A DNA stretch of 26,481 bases from a virus, in IMG/VR virus record IMGVR_UViG_3300025896_000166, positions 1 to 26,481 of that record. One strand, given 5' to 3'. Of this stretch, positions 8,391 to 16,196 are shown piece by piece. How positions within the stretch are numbered: the stretch's first letter is position 1; each line of letters opens with the position of its first letter. Position numbers and translations under genes: made by a program. Below the pieces are notes generated by a model. The model made no database searches and was not told the DNA's origin. It saw only the letters and a program-made list of their open reading frames with translations.

Positions 8391-9212
8391 TTATGAGCGC
8401 TCCCACTCGTCTAGTTCGGCTTTGCTCATCCTTTCAAGAGCATTTTCAAGTGCCTCGCCAGTCAGTCGATTCAAGTGTGCAAACTTGCCGTCTTGTGGTC
8501 GCTCGCCTGCAGCTGCAGGAGCCCCGCCAATATCAGGCAACGTCTGCGGTCGGCTTGGTCGTTGCGGGCGACTGTCCGGCTTAACTGCCTCAGCCATGCC
8601 AAAAGACTTTGCCACCCTGCTGCGTGCTGCAGCCAGTATCTCCTCCCCGCTTGCATTCGCCATCTCACCACGAGCCAGCTTAATAACCTGGTTGTTCAGT
8701 GCGCTAAGCAGGATTTCGTCATCAGAGAAACGCTTATTCTCTGCTCGTGCGAAAAACTCTCCCTGCACTCGCTTCCATTCTTTGTCGCCTGCCTCTTTCG
8801 CCGCCTGATCTCTGGCCTCTGCTAAGAGGGAAGCACGTTCAATTTCGCGCTCTCGCTTCTCTAGTTCGGCAATGGCAGCACGGTATTCCTTGCTTGTCAT
8901 GTCGCCGTTGTCGAAGTCCTCGCCTGCCTGCGCCTTCTGCGCTTCAATATCGGCAAGCTCAGCAGAGTTATCCTCGACCACTACCGGCTCTACTGCAGCC
9001 GGCTCTGTAGGCTTAGTATCTACATGGGTTTCTTTGTCAGACAATCCATCAGCATCAGGATTAATACTGGTATCAGTAGCGTCAGCATCATTGTCGTCCA
9101 GGTCTAGGTCTGTATCGTCACCGTTATCAGTGACTACTTCCTCCTCGCCTTCCAGCACTTCTGCCATAGCTGCAATTTCTGCCTCTGACAGGTCGTTCAA
9201 TTCATCATCCAT
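8391..9212 (-). CDS. Putative scaffolding protein
   Basis: 273 aa. The first 100 residues are very acidic (EGEEEVVTDNGDDTDLDLDD), residues about 110-145 are a charged helix or coiled coil (AAIAELEKREREIERASLL), a Pro/Arg-rich linker follows (SRPQRPSRPQTLP), and the end carries a short helix with FAHLNRLTGEALENAL. Acidic N-terminus, coiled middle and a short C-terminal capsid-binding helix are usual for scaffolds, and the gene sits between portal and capsid. The ATG at 9212 overlaps the portal stop by eight bases, with GAGGG upstream. The role is strongly suggested by composition and position; scaffolds have little sequence conservation. Confidence 0.82.
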   Translation of the reverse strand: MDDELNDLSEAEIAAMAEVLEGEEEVVTDNGDDTDLDLDDNDADATDTSINPDADGLSDKETHVDTKPTEPAAVEPVVVEDNSAELADIEAQKAQAGEDFDNGDMTSKEYRAAIAELEKREREIERASLLAEARDQAAKEAGDKEWKRVQGEFFARAENKRFSDDEILLSALNNQVIKLARGEMANASGEEILAAARSRVAKSFGMAEAVKPDSRPQRPSRPQTLPDIGGAPAAAGERPQDGKFAHLNRLTGEALENALERMSKAELDEWERS

Positions 9213-11442
9213 TTGGATTTCCCTCTTGAGTCATCGTTTGTTGTTGCTGCTGCTCTTGCACTTGCCCGCGCTGCGCATCAAGTTGTGATTGTGCCTGCTG
9301 CTCAGGTGTCATTTGCTGCTCGGGTACGCCTTGTGATGCCTGCGGAATAGGAGGCTCAGCAGGAATAGGCTGTTCGCCAAGCGCAATCTGCGCGTCATCC
9401 TCTGCCTCGTTGCCTAATTCACGGATAAGATCATCGGCAATGCGTGCAAGCGCCGGAGCCCCTGCCAATGTGCTTGCGCTTTCCAGTGCTTCCTTCATCG
9501 TCATCAGTCGCTCGCGCTTTGTCTTTGCGTCAGACAAGCCTGCATCAGCCAGAATCTTCTTGGCCTGGGCTTCGCGTACCGGATCTGGCGGTGGTGCGCT
9601 TTCTTTTGGCGGATTGACTAGCTCGCGGATTCGGTCAACGAACTCGTCTTTGTTCGGAATATCAGACATACCGACAACAAGGTCGAGCATACGGATAGCA
9701 ATGTCAGGCGGGAACTTGCCTAGCATCTCCATCATTGATTCAAAGAAGGCTTGACGCATTGATTCGCGGTAGTCTTGTGTGGCAACAATGAAGTCAGCGG
9801 CAGTAGCGGTCATGTCATTCTTGAATATGCCGTCATCTTCCTGCCATCGGTTAATCTCTAGCCACTCCATCTCATCCTTTTCTTTGCCAACACCAATACG
9901 GATAACGCGCTCATCCGTGTAAAACTGACCGATCATGGAAATAATCATCTCGCCCATCATCTGAAAGGCAAGCATCTTGTTGTCGTACAGCGGAGCCAGA
10001 ACCACGTTGCCCTGCTCTTGCCGCGCAATGATGGCACGCCCAGAAGTAGCGTTCGTGTTTAGTCCTAGATTCTCGCCGGTAACGCCGGATACCTGCCGGA
10101 TATAAGCAGCGTCTCGCTCCTCAATCTGAATGTGAACGCCTGCCAGTTGCAGGTTATTCTCCATCCGTAATTCTTTACCTTCATTCCTCTCAATGACGGC
10201 ATCAGGTCTAGCCGCCTCGTCTCTCAGGCAATCAACATCGTCAACCGCGCCCTTCTCCATGATGATGCGATTAACTGACAGCAAGAAGTCAGACTTAGAC
10301 CGTCTCTTGTTCAGGCCATCTTGTGGATCTCGCTGGCGGCGGATAACACCATAGAAGGCACCGTCTCGTGCAAAGCGATAGGCTTGCACTGGTATAAATG
10401 GGATTCGATTGTGTCGGTAAGGGGTAGGCTTCGATAGCAGTAGGTCGCCGCGGTCAGCAAAGCAGGCGAATTTGACCACTAACTGAATGGAATCGAACGT
10501 GCTTGTCAGTCCCTTTTCCAATTGGTCAACGTGAGACTGGTTGCTTTCGTCGTACTGCATACCGGAATACCGGCCACCTCGCAGCATCTTGACCGTGCCT
10601 GGCTCCTTGTACCAGCACTCCCAGACTCGGACCACCTTTCTCTGCCCGTCTACTTCTGTGTCGCCTGGCCGAATGGAACCGGAGCCTAGGCCCACTTCAT
10701 ACTCATCATCTGCCGATGGCATGGCGGTAACGTCTGCCGCTACCTGCTCAAGTGACTCGATGCGGTCAGGAAACATTGCTGAGGCAATATCGAAGTCCAG
10801 AATGCGAGCGCGAAACAGATACCGCATATCCTGGGCATCCACTTCACGAAACATGGAGTCATGCCAGATATTGCGCCAGTCCTCGGAGCGGACAAATAGC
10901 GGGTCATCTTCCCAGTCATTGCGAGCGCCACACTCAAGCCAGCCCAATCCAGCCTTAACCGCACGGGAAAAGGCATCAGACATACAGTGCTTGGCTTTGT
11001 TTACATCAGATACGAACTTACACAGCTTGGTCATGGCCATAGAGCCACCATGATCTTCTGGCCCTCGCGGCAGAACGCGCCAATCTACGGCAGTCTTGCG
11101 CTCAGTCCCCAGAATCCAGTCAATGGCAGGCCCAATCTCGTTGATAACGACAGGGCGCTGGCCACGACTGTTAAGCACCTCGATTTCTTCCTCTGTCCAT
11201 TGGATAGAGTCGTAATAATCCTCGTCAATGGCCATCTGTACGCGATTGTCACGCTGTACGTCACGTTCGTGCTGCAGCCATTGCTTTAGCTTTGCCAGCA
11301 GGGCGATGCTTTTCTCGGAGTCGAGAGAGCCCTCGCCCTCTGATTCTTCATGCTCAGGCGTATCTAGGTCATCGTCGTCGTCAATTTCTTGGCCGATGGG
11401 GTCAGACTTGCGGATAACCTTTACGTCAAAATCAGCTGGCAT
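9205..11442 (-). CDS. Portal protein, P22 type
   Basis: 745 aa from ATG 11442; a TTG one codon upstream is possible. After an acidic N-terminus the sequence has EDYYDSIQWTEEEIEVLNSR, then GQRPVVINEIGPAIDWILG and the TERKTAVDWRVLPRG segment, which are characteristic of P22-type portals. Other matches are DAFSRAVKAGLGWLECGAR, WHDSMFREVDAQDMRYLFR, ATSGRAIIARQEQGNVVLAP and a very Gln-rich C-terminus (EQQMTPEQQAQSQLDAQ), like the long P22 barrel. It forms the dodecameric DNA channel at one capsid vertex and docks terminase and adaptors. Its first 11 bases overlap the end of the preceding gene, and it overlaps the scaffold by eight bases. Confidence 0.93.
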   Translation of the reverse strand: MPADFDVKVIRKSDPIGQEIDDDDDLDTPEHEESEGEGSLDSEKSIALLAKLKQWLQHERDVQRDNRVQMAIDEDYYDSIQWTEEEIEVLNSRGQRPVVINEIGPAIDWILGTERKTAVDWRVLPRGPEDHGGSMAMTKLCKFVSDVNKAKHCMSDAFSRAVKAGLGWLECGARNDWEDDPLFVRSEDWRNIWHDSMFREVDAQDMRYLFRARILDFDIASAMFPDRIESLEQVAADVTAMPSADDEYEVGLGSGSIRPGDTEVDGQRKVVRVWECWYKEPGTVKMLRGGRYSGMQYDESNQSHVDQLEKGLTSTFDSIQLVVKFACFADRGDLLLSKPTPYRHNRIPFIPVQAYRFARDGAFYGVIRRQRDPQDGLNKRRSKSDFLLSVNRIIMEKGAVDDVDCLRDEAARPDAVIERNEGKELRMENNLQLAGVHIQIEERDAAYIRQVSGVTGENLGLNTNATSGRAIIARQEQGNVVLAPLYDNKMLAFQMMGEMIISMIGQFYTDERVIRIGVGKEKDEMEWLEINRWQEDDGIFKNDMTATAADFIVATQDYRESMRQAFFESMMEMLGKFPPDIAIRMLDLVVGMSDIPNKDEFVDRIRELVNPPKESAPPPDPVREAQAKKILADAGLSDAKTKRERLMTMKEALESASTLAGAPALARIADDLIRELGNEAEDDAQIALGEQPIPAEPPIPQASQGVPEQQMTPEQQAQSQLDAQRGQVQEQQQQQTMTQEGNPNG

Positions 11443-11824
11443 CAATCATTTTCTCGCCATCAATGGTCACGACAAGCCGATCTCGCTCGATTAGCTTGTT
11501 GATGGCCACTTCAATTTCAGGCTTGTAGTTGAACACAAGGTCGTAATTCTTCAGTACGAAGTCCATTAGATGATGCACTTCTGTTTTTGTCAGGGAAGTC
11601 TTGAACAGGTGAGAACTGTACTGCCTGGCTGCAACGTCAATGGATTCAGGGGATAGCGCGAACTCGCCATACTTAGAAAAGGGAATGATGATTGTTCGCC
11701 TTGCCCCGATATTGCGGAGGATAAGGCTGTCCTCGTCATCAATGTTGCGGGCAAAGCCAATGATGGTGGTATTGGCTATGTTCACCGTGCGCATTGATTG
11801 TGGCGTGAAGATTGTTTCGGTCAT
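11432..11824 (-). CDS. Unrecognised protein between terminase and portal
   Basis: 130 aa, ATG at 11824, five bases after the stop of the 236-aa gene. The N-terminal half is strand-rich (TVNIANTTIIGFARNIDD, RRTIIIPFSKYGEFAL), the second half helical (TEVHHLMDFVLKNYDLVF). It has no membrane segment and no cysteine. Its end overlaps the portal start by 11 bases, so it belongs to the packaging operon. A role in packaging or portal assembly is possible from position only; I do not recognise the family. Confidence 0.68.
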   Translation of the reverse strand: MTETIFTPQSMRTVNIANTTIIGFARNIDDEDSLILRNIGARRTIIIPFSKYGEFALSPESIDVAARQYSSHLFKTSLTKTEVHHLMDFVLKNYDLVFNYKPEIEVAINKLIERDRLVVTIDGEKMIDAS

Positions 11825-11828
11825 GGGG

Positions 11829-12539
11829 CTATCTCCTTTGTAGCTGCTGAATCATTACCTTTGCCGCCACTCTGAAAATGGCGAACCTTGACCGCTCTGC
11901 ATCCGATAGCATATTGAAGCTCTTTAGCAATGGCGTTGCTTTCTCCTTGAAGCTGTACGCCTCGCCACGAGACCAGCCAATTTTGGTCATCATTTCCGAC
12001 CATATCCGATGCGACCCACTTGGCCCGCCATTGGGATTATGCAAAACGCCAGAAACCATATTTATGTACCCGCAACGCTCTGCTAAAAACTGCCCTCTAA
12101 AGTCGCTATGCCCGTATGAAGGCATGGCTACACGGTCATGCTCGTATAGGATTCGTGCGCAAGCCTCTGCGATTGAGGCAATGCCCTCATCATTGAGCGG
12201 ATTGTCGTAAGCCTCTATTTGCGCAAGGGCTACGCTTGCACGCCCGATCAGGATTGCAGATTCTTTGCTATGCTCAGCCTCCATCTTCTTGATGGCTTCC
12301 ATGTGCCTGGCCTCAGCTTCATCCAAGTCCCTGCGAGACTGCCAATAAGTCTCCTTCCTTGCCTTTCCGACAGCCTCGAAAACTGCCTTCTCCGTTATAC
12401 GCTCGCATTCCTTTGGTGTTAGCAGCTTCTCCTGCCTCTTACCCCAATAGCCGTTTGCGATAAAGTCCAGTGCGCCCCTATGCTTGCTGGCTGCGTGAAT
12501 GTCGCTGAATGCTTCTGCATCAATGCTCATGACTGTCAT
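11829..12539 (-). CDS. Unrecognised helical protein of the packaging operon
   Basis: 236 aa, ATG at 12539. Residues about 55-105 form a long charged helix, likely coiled coil (RRDLDEAEARHMEAIKKM, then EAEHSKESAILIGRASVALA). The remainder is mixed with several Trp/His residues (SYGHSDFRGQFLAERCGYIN) and a basic end. No signal peptide or membrane segment. The upstream ribosome site is weak (AGAGAAC). It is placed between terminase and the 130-aa gene that precedes the portal. I do not recognise a family; no function is proposed. Confidence 0.68.
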   Translation of the reverse strand: MTVMSIDAEAFSDIHAASKHRGALDFIANGYWGKRQEKLLTPKECERITEKAVFEAVGKARKETYWQSRRDLDEAEARHMEAIKKMEAEHSKESAILIGRASVALAQIEAYDNPLNDEGIASIAEACARILYEHDRVAMPSYGHSDFRGQFLAERCGYINMVSGVLHNPNGGPSGSHRIWSEMMTKIGWSRGEAYSFKEKATPLLKSFNMLSDAERSRFAIFRVAAKVMIQQLQRR

Positions 12540-12632
12540 TTTATTGTTCTCTGTTATGTTGATTCGGTAGATCCGCCGTCCTTGGCAGTCGTTTTCTCGA
12601 TGCTCATGGTGATTCCCTCTTGGGTTGTGGTG

Positions 12633-14069
12633 CTACATTGTTTTCCAGCTTGCCTTGCGTACTGCCCTTGCGGCTCCTGCGGGTCTAGGCTTTGACTTGG
12701 CAAAACGCCTCATCATGTAGGCGTATCGGGTTGCTGCCATTAAGTCGTCTGCCTTCTTGACCACTTTGCCGTCTTTTCGATGATACAGCCTAAACTCCTC
12801 AAACCAATCATTTAGATTGCTGAACACGCGAAACCTACCTTCTTGCATCATGTCCAGCATTTCCATTAGTCCGGCTTCTACGCCATTGCTCTTGCCATCC
12901 TCAAAGGTTGCCCGTGATGCGAGCACGGCCAGGCCATTGGCCTCATAGAGTGATGCAAGTTGGTCGCCGCTGCCCTTGTCGTGCTGCAGACCATCGTGAG
13001 GCCATGCCCAGGGTAGCCAGTCGCCCCAATGCTTGAGCGTGAGAGAGTGAATAGCTGGTGTTGCCGCCTTTAGCCGGTATGAAGCCGTGACATAGATAAC
13101 ATCGTCGTCTCTGTCCCATGCCAGCCTGACCGCAGCAGTTGGATGATCCCAGCCAAAGTCTATGCCAGCCACTTGAACCCAGTGCTTTGGGATTTCAAAG
13201 GGCTCACAAGTGATTAGTTCCTCGCTAACCGGAAAGATTCGACCGGAACCAAGTGTAGGCGTGCCGCTAGACCGCGCTTCTCGCTCGTGCGCCGGATAGG
13301 TCGCGACAATGGCATCGGCTTCTTCTTTGGTGTAATGCCCTACGTCATAAATCGTCATTACCGTGACAGACGTACCGATTGGCTTGTCCACGATAAAGCG
13401 CCGTACTACATCGGACATACCGAGCAGCGGCGTGAAGGTCATAAAGGCCATGCCGCCAGTCGCATTCGTGCGGGTCAGTCCTTCCGTGTAGATAGCTTGC
13501 GGTGGCTCCTCATCGAACCAAACCCAATCCAGTGTCTCTCCCTGCCACTTCTCGCGGCCCTTTTCGTATGACTTGAAGGTAATGCGGGAAATGTCGCCAT
13601 TAACGTGGCGTACCGTTACGCTATCAACGGCATCAGGCACGCCACGCGCCATTTTAATGTCGATAATGAGCCGCTTGGGGATTGTGCCCGTGCCAAACTC
13701 ACCAGGACGACCAAGTAAGAGTCGCTGCGTTGTCTCACGGACTGACTCAGAAGTAACGCCAGAAGCCCAACCCACGTTAGCGGACGGGAATCGCCTGCCG
13801 TTCCACCAATCAGGATAAAGGCCCGTAGCGTGATATGCAGCTTCATAGGCACCCGACCATGTTTTACCAAGTTGATTGCCAGCCATGAACAAACGTTCGC
13901 GGTCGGTCGCACCCCTGCCATGAAACTCTAGCTGCTTGTCGTAAGGACTGTATGCGGCCAGCTTGTTCTCTCGCCTGCGCTTTACCCGCTCGCGTAGGGC
14001 AATTGCTAGCTGTGTCTTTGGCGGCAGGTCTTTAATCGAGTCAGGCAGCAATGCAGTCACCTGCAACAA
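12633..14069 (-). CDS. Terminase large subunit (packaging ATPase and nuclease)
   Basis: 478 aa if TTG 14069 is used. The ATPase has Walker A AGNQLGKT (63-70) and Walker B WVWFDEE (about 183-188). The C-terminal nuclease of RNase H-like fold has GIDFGWDHPTA with Asp304, WPHDG (about 357-360) and DDLMAATRYA (441-450). The enzyme pumps DNA into the prohead through the portal and cuts the concatemer. No ATG is available before the Walker A region, so the start is TTG or GTG; TTG 14051 has AGGTGA five bases upstream and is a good alternative. The 5' end overlaps a 37-aa ORF (14041-14154), suggesting coupled, low-level initiation. Confidence 0.94.
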   Translation of the reverse strand: MLQVTALLPDSIKDLPPKTQLAIALRERVKRRRENKLAAYSPYDKQLEFHGRGATDRERLFMAGNQLGKTWSGAYEAAYHATGLYPDWWNGRRFPSANVGWASGVTSESVRETTQRLLLGRPGEFGTGTIPKRLIIDIKMARGVPDAVDSVTVRHVNGDISRITFKSYEKGREKWQGETLDWVWFDEEPPQAIYTEGLTRTNATGGMAFMTFTPLLGMSDVVRRFIVDKPIGTSVTVMTIYDVGHYTKEEADAIVATYPAHEREARSSGTPTLGSGRIFPVSEELITCEPFEIPKHWVQVAGIDFGWDHPTAAVRLAWDRDDDVIYVTASYRLKAATPAIHSLTLKHWGDWLPWAWPHDGLQHDKGSGDQLASLYEANGLAVLASRATFEDGKSNGVEAGLMEMLDMMQEGRFRVFSNLNDWFEEFRLYHRKDGKVVKKADDLMAATRYAYMMRRFAKSKPRPAGAARAVRKASWKTM

Positions 14070-14154
14070 GATTCACTGAAAATGGCTGAATAGCCGCTAA
14101 TTCGGGTAGTACGGTAACACTTTTGGCGCCGACAGTGCTGTTGTTTAATTTCAT
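14041..14154 (-). CDS. 37-aa ORF between small and large terminase genes
   Basis: Reads MKLNNSTVGAKSVTVLPELA and ends NLVAGDCIAA. It has an ATG at 14154 with GGGAG about nine bases upstream, and it fills most of the otherwise empty stretch between the two terminase genes. Its stop at 14041 lies inside the large terminase start region, next to the TTG 14051 candidate. It could be a translated leader that delivers ribosomes to the non-ATG start of the large subunit, or a small packaging protein. No homology is recognised; support rests on ribosome site and placement. Confidence 0.45.
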   Translation of the reverse strand: MKLNNSTVGAKSVTVLPELAAIQPFSVNLVAGDCIAA

Positions 14155-14191
14155 CAGGGTAATCTCCCGCGCAATCGCACTGTCAGCGCCA

Positions 14192-14731
14192 TCAATGCTT
14201 GGTCGGCCTGGCGATGCCAAGCTCCGTGCTTAATTGGTTGATAATGGCATCTAGTTGATGCTCAGACATATCTTCCAGTTTGCCGTGCAGGACTTCCTTG
14301 CGATCCACGAACATCCCAAGCTCCTTACCCAGCGGAACCAAGGCAGCTACAGCCCCACGCGAATCGAAGGAGTACGCTGGTGCCATTAAGCCATCCGGTG
14401 TCTCGACAAAGACCACGCCGCCATCCTTGTCCAAGATAGGCTCAGTCTGCATACATCGCTCAGCCACGCTCTTGAGAGAACGCATGACATAGGCTTTATC
14501 GACCATCACGTCCTCGATGATCTTTTTTGTGGCCTCAGTGTGGCTTGAAAGCTGTTCTGCGCGCAGTTCATCCATGCGAGCGGCGATCTTATGGTTCCTT
14601 AATAGCCGGCTGGCAGTCGCCTCAGACGATCTTTCAGTAAAGCCAGCCATCTTTGCAGCGCGAGCAGCCATCTCGCCCTTAGCGTGATACTGACAGAATA
14701 GTTCCCATCTATTGTTTTCAAGGCTTGCCAT
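14192..14731 (-). CDS. Terminase small subunit
   Basis: 179 aa, ATG 14731 with a strong AGGAGG site. Residues 6-50 (WELFCQYHAKGEMAARAAKM, AGFTERSSEATASRLLRNHK) have the DNA-binding helix-turn-helix pattern of Terminase_2-type small subunits, ending RMDELRAEQ. The middle is helical for ring formation, and the C-terminal EDMSEHQLDAIINQLSTEL likely contacts the large subunit. It recognises the packaging site on concatemeric DNA. It is the first gene of the leftward morphogenesis block, so its promoter should lie in 14732-14907, but I cannot point to clear hexamers on this strand. Confidence 0.88.
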   Translation of the reverse strand: MASLENNRWELFCQYHAKGEMAARAAKMAGFTERSSEATASRLLRNHKIAARMDELRAEQLSSHTEATKKIIEDVMVDKAYVMRSLKSVAERCMQTEPILDKDGGVVFVETPDGLMAPAYSFDSRGAVAALVPLGKELGMFVDRKEVLHGKLEDMSEHQLDAIINQLSTELGIARPTKH

Positions 14732-14823
14732 AGCTTCCTCCTATAATCAGTGAAGCCTAGTAATGATGCGCCTTTCCGCGATTTTGAGCAATATCATCCT
14801 GCCGTTCGTCGGCTTTATCCGTA

Positions 14824-14863
14824 TCACGGTAAATCTAGCTTTACTTGGGTATAATTACCGTGA
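14824..14863 (+). promoter_or_regulatory. Plus-strand promoter inside a 9-bp inverted repeat
   Basis: A consensus TATAAT (14850-14855) lies 50 bases before the 82-aa gene. Its -35 region at about 14827-14832 is weak (CGGTAA). The perfect arms TCACGGTAA (14824-14832) and TTACCGTGA (14855-14863) cover the -35 area and the end of the -10 box. This arrangement is typical of a repressor operator or an activator site that compensates for the poor -35. It is the only promoter-like signal for the plus-strand cassette. Dyad seen directly; regulation inferred. Confidence 0.6.
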
Positions 14864-14907
14864 GACGATTAACTCATCGAATCGGCCACAGCAAAAAGGA
14901 ATACGAA

Positions 14908-15156
14908 ATGATAAATCTCCCGAATATCACTGAAGCCAGCAAGTCCTTGTTCATTGCCTATGCAGAAGATGCGGGAAATTGGGGCGGCAATCCTTTGGTT
15001 GGTGGCAATGTAGGTGATGCTCCTGCAGACAAGGGCAACCTGACTCAACTCAAGAAGGCCGGCCTCGTAAGAACCGAAATTGAAGAAGGTAATGCTTGGC
15101 TGTTCTTCACTACCCTTGGCAAGGCCTACGCTACTCAGCTTGGCATTGAAATCTAA
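14908..15156 (+). CDS. Small winged-helix-like phage protein
   Basis: 82 aa starting MINLPNITEASKSLFIAYAE, chosen because AAGGA lies eight bases before ATG 14908. The frame also opens at 14845, but that extension would cover the promoter. The C-terminal half GNLTQLKKAGLVRTEIEE then AWLFFTTLGKAYATQLGI looks like a winged-helix recognition helix and wing; similar small proteins are known in other phages without defined function. First gene of the plus-strand cassette, so it may regulate its own promoter. The fold is inferred from pattern only. Confidence 0.78.
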   Translation: MINLPNITEASKSLFIAYAEDAGNWGGNPLVGGNVGDAPADKGNLTQLKKAGLVRTEIEEGNAWLFFTTLGKAYATQLGIEI

Positions 15157-15158
15157 AT

Positions 15159-15181
15159 AAAAAAGCCCGCTAACCACGGGC
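15159..15181 (-). terminator. Minus-direction terminator inside the plus-strand cassette
   Basis: Plus-strand AAAAAA (15159-15164) followed by GCCCG, seven-base loop, CGGGC. Read on the minus strand this is GCCCGTGGTTAGCGGGC followed by six T, a standard Rho-independent terminator. On the plus strand there is no T run after the stem. It would therefore stop transcripts entering from the lysis side and not the cassette itself. Confidence 0.65.
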
Positions 15182-15208
15182 ATATCCCAAGACTACAGGA
15201 CTAAGAGC

Positions 15209-15310
15209 ATGAGCCAGATTATAGACCACCTACCCCATGTTGCGATACTGCTAGTGATTATCGGCTTTGTTGTGTCAGACCTGATTAAGCTAACCCGCAA
15301 GAAAGTCTAG
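15209..15310 (+). CDS. 33-aa single-pass membrane protein
   Basis: MSQIIDHLPHVAILLVIIGF continues with VVSDLIKLTRKKV. A hydrophobic stretch (about residues 10-23) is followed by a basic tail, the pattern of a small inner-membrane protein with cytoplasmic C-terminus. AGGA lies eight bases before the ATG. Its first five codons (MSQI) resemble those of the next gene, which starts MSQITYQAE. Function unknown; small membrane proteins in phage early regions may affect host envelope or superinfection. Confidence 0.6.
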   Translation: MSQIIDHLPHVAILLVIIGFVVSDLIKLTRKKV

Positions 15311-15366
15311 GGCTGTTACCTGCAGTCCTACGCTTTACCACCACATACACCGTACCGGAGAACACC

Positions 15367-15684
15367 ATGAGCCAGATTACATACCAAGCCGAGCCAGAAG
15401 GCATACTGAACCTTGACAACCGAACAGCCTGCACTGGATGGACAGAAGATGCAGCTGCTCGTTCCTTTGCTGCTGGCAAGGCCGCTATTCGCGTTAATGG
15501 GGTTTGGTTTGCCCCCATGCCTACATCGTCTGGCGAGCCGCTGTACATGAATCCGCACACTGGCGCAATCGGCCCTATGGACGAGTGGGACTACATTGAC
15601 GAATCCGGCAACACAGTAAACGCCGTGGACCTGGATGAAGTCGTGCAGGTTGCCCGCCGGTATGGCGAGTGGGTCGAGCTTTAA
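15367..15684 (+). CDS. Unrecognised small cassette protein
   Basis: 105 aa, starting MSQITYQAEPEGILNLDNRT, GGAG six bases before the ATG. Acidic overall, with many Trp/Tyr (WTEDAAARSFAAGKAAIRV, GEPLYMNPHTGAIGPMDEWD). No membrane segment, no recognisable motif. It is separated by short gaps from its neighbours, with its own ribosome site. Probably an accessory early protein; no function proposed. Confidence 0.72.
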   Translation: MSQITYQAEPEGILNLDNRTACTGWTEDAAARSFAAGKAAIRVNGVWFAPMPTSSGEPLYMNPHTGAIGPMDEWDYIDESGNTVNAVDLDEVVQVARRYGEWVEL

Positions 15685-15709
15685 TAACCAATAACAAGAG
15701 TATACCACA

Positions 15710-15970
15710 ATGAGCGTAAACGTGATTTATGAAGTGAATAACCGAGGCCGTCAGCAGATCCGCAAGGCCTTGCAGCAGCATCATACCAAAGGGTTTTTCA
15801 CCGACTCTCAGGTACGGGCATGGGCAGAGGATGTAGAAAATAATCTCTGCGAGGGCAATGGCGCTTACTTCGAGATACCAGGCTTCAACACAGTGAGCGG
15901 CAGGCCGGAAGTTATCTACATTGACGACAAGGGCATCACTAAGCACGAAAGCGAGGCCGACGATGAATAA
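15710..15970 (+). CDS. Unrecognised small cassette protein
   Basis: 86 aa, starting MSVNVIYEVNNRGRQQIRKA. An N-terminal basic helix (RQQIRKALQQHHTKGFF) is followed by a mixed region (GAYFEIPGFNTVSGRPEV) and a very acidic tail (KHESEADDE). Weak AAGAG ribosome site. Its last eight bases overlap the start of the next gene, so the two are coupled. No family recognised. Confidence 0.7.
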   Translation: MSVNVIYEVNNRGRQQIRKALQQHHTKGFFTDSQVRAWAEDVENNLCEGNGAYFEIPGFNTVSGRPEVIYIDDKGITKHESEADDE

Positions 15971-16196
15971 AGTAATTTGCGTGCTGGCCAGCAAGAGCGC
16001 CGACTCTATGGTTTTCATCCTTAATACCGGAGTGTGCATACCCTTTTGCTACGATCCAGTCAGCGTAGAGTCCCTGCAGCACCAGATTGATAGCAACGAA
16101 GGGCATGGTTATGTAATCGAGTACATGGCCTTATTCGTAAACCACATTGGCCGCAACCCTGACCTTGAGTCACTACCGCTGGAGCAGACAGCATGA
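15963..16196 (+). CDS. Unrecognised small cassette protein
   Basis: 77 aa from ATG 15963 (MNKVICVLASKSADSMVFIL), which lies in GATGAATAA and so overlaps the upstream gene by eight bases; a longer frame to 15921 would overlap that gene more. Strand-rich start, then EYMALFVNHIGRNPDLESLP. It ends in the classic ATGA overlap with the next gene. No membrane segment with certainty, no family recognised. Confidence 0.68.
   Translation: MNKVICVLASKSADSMVFILNTGVCIPFCYDPVSVESLQHQIDSNEGHGYVIEYMALFVNHIGRNPDLESLPLEQTA

Noticed and set aside
10541-11053. 170-aa plus-strand ORF
   Set aside because: Antisense shadow of the portal gene; Ser/Arg-rich as typical for such shadows.
12554-12607. 17-aa ORF (MSIEKTTAKDGGSTEST) with GAGGG upstream
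   Set aside because: Good ribosome site, but too short to support as a gene without conservation; it may be a leader for the 236-aa gene.
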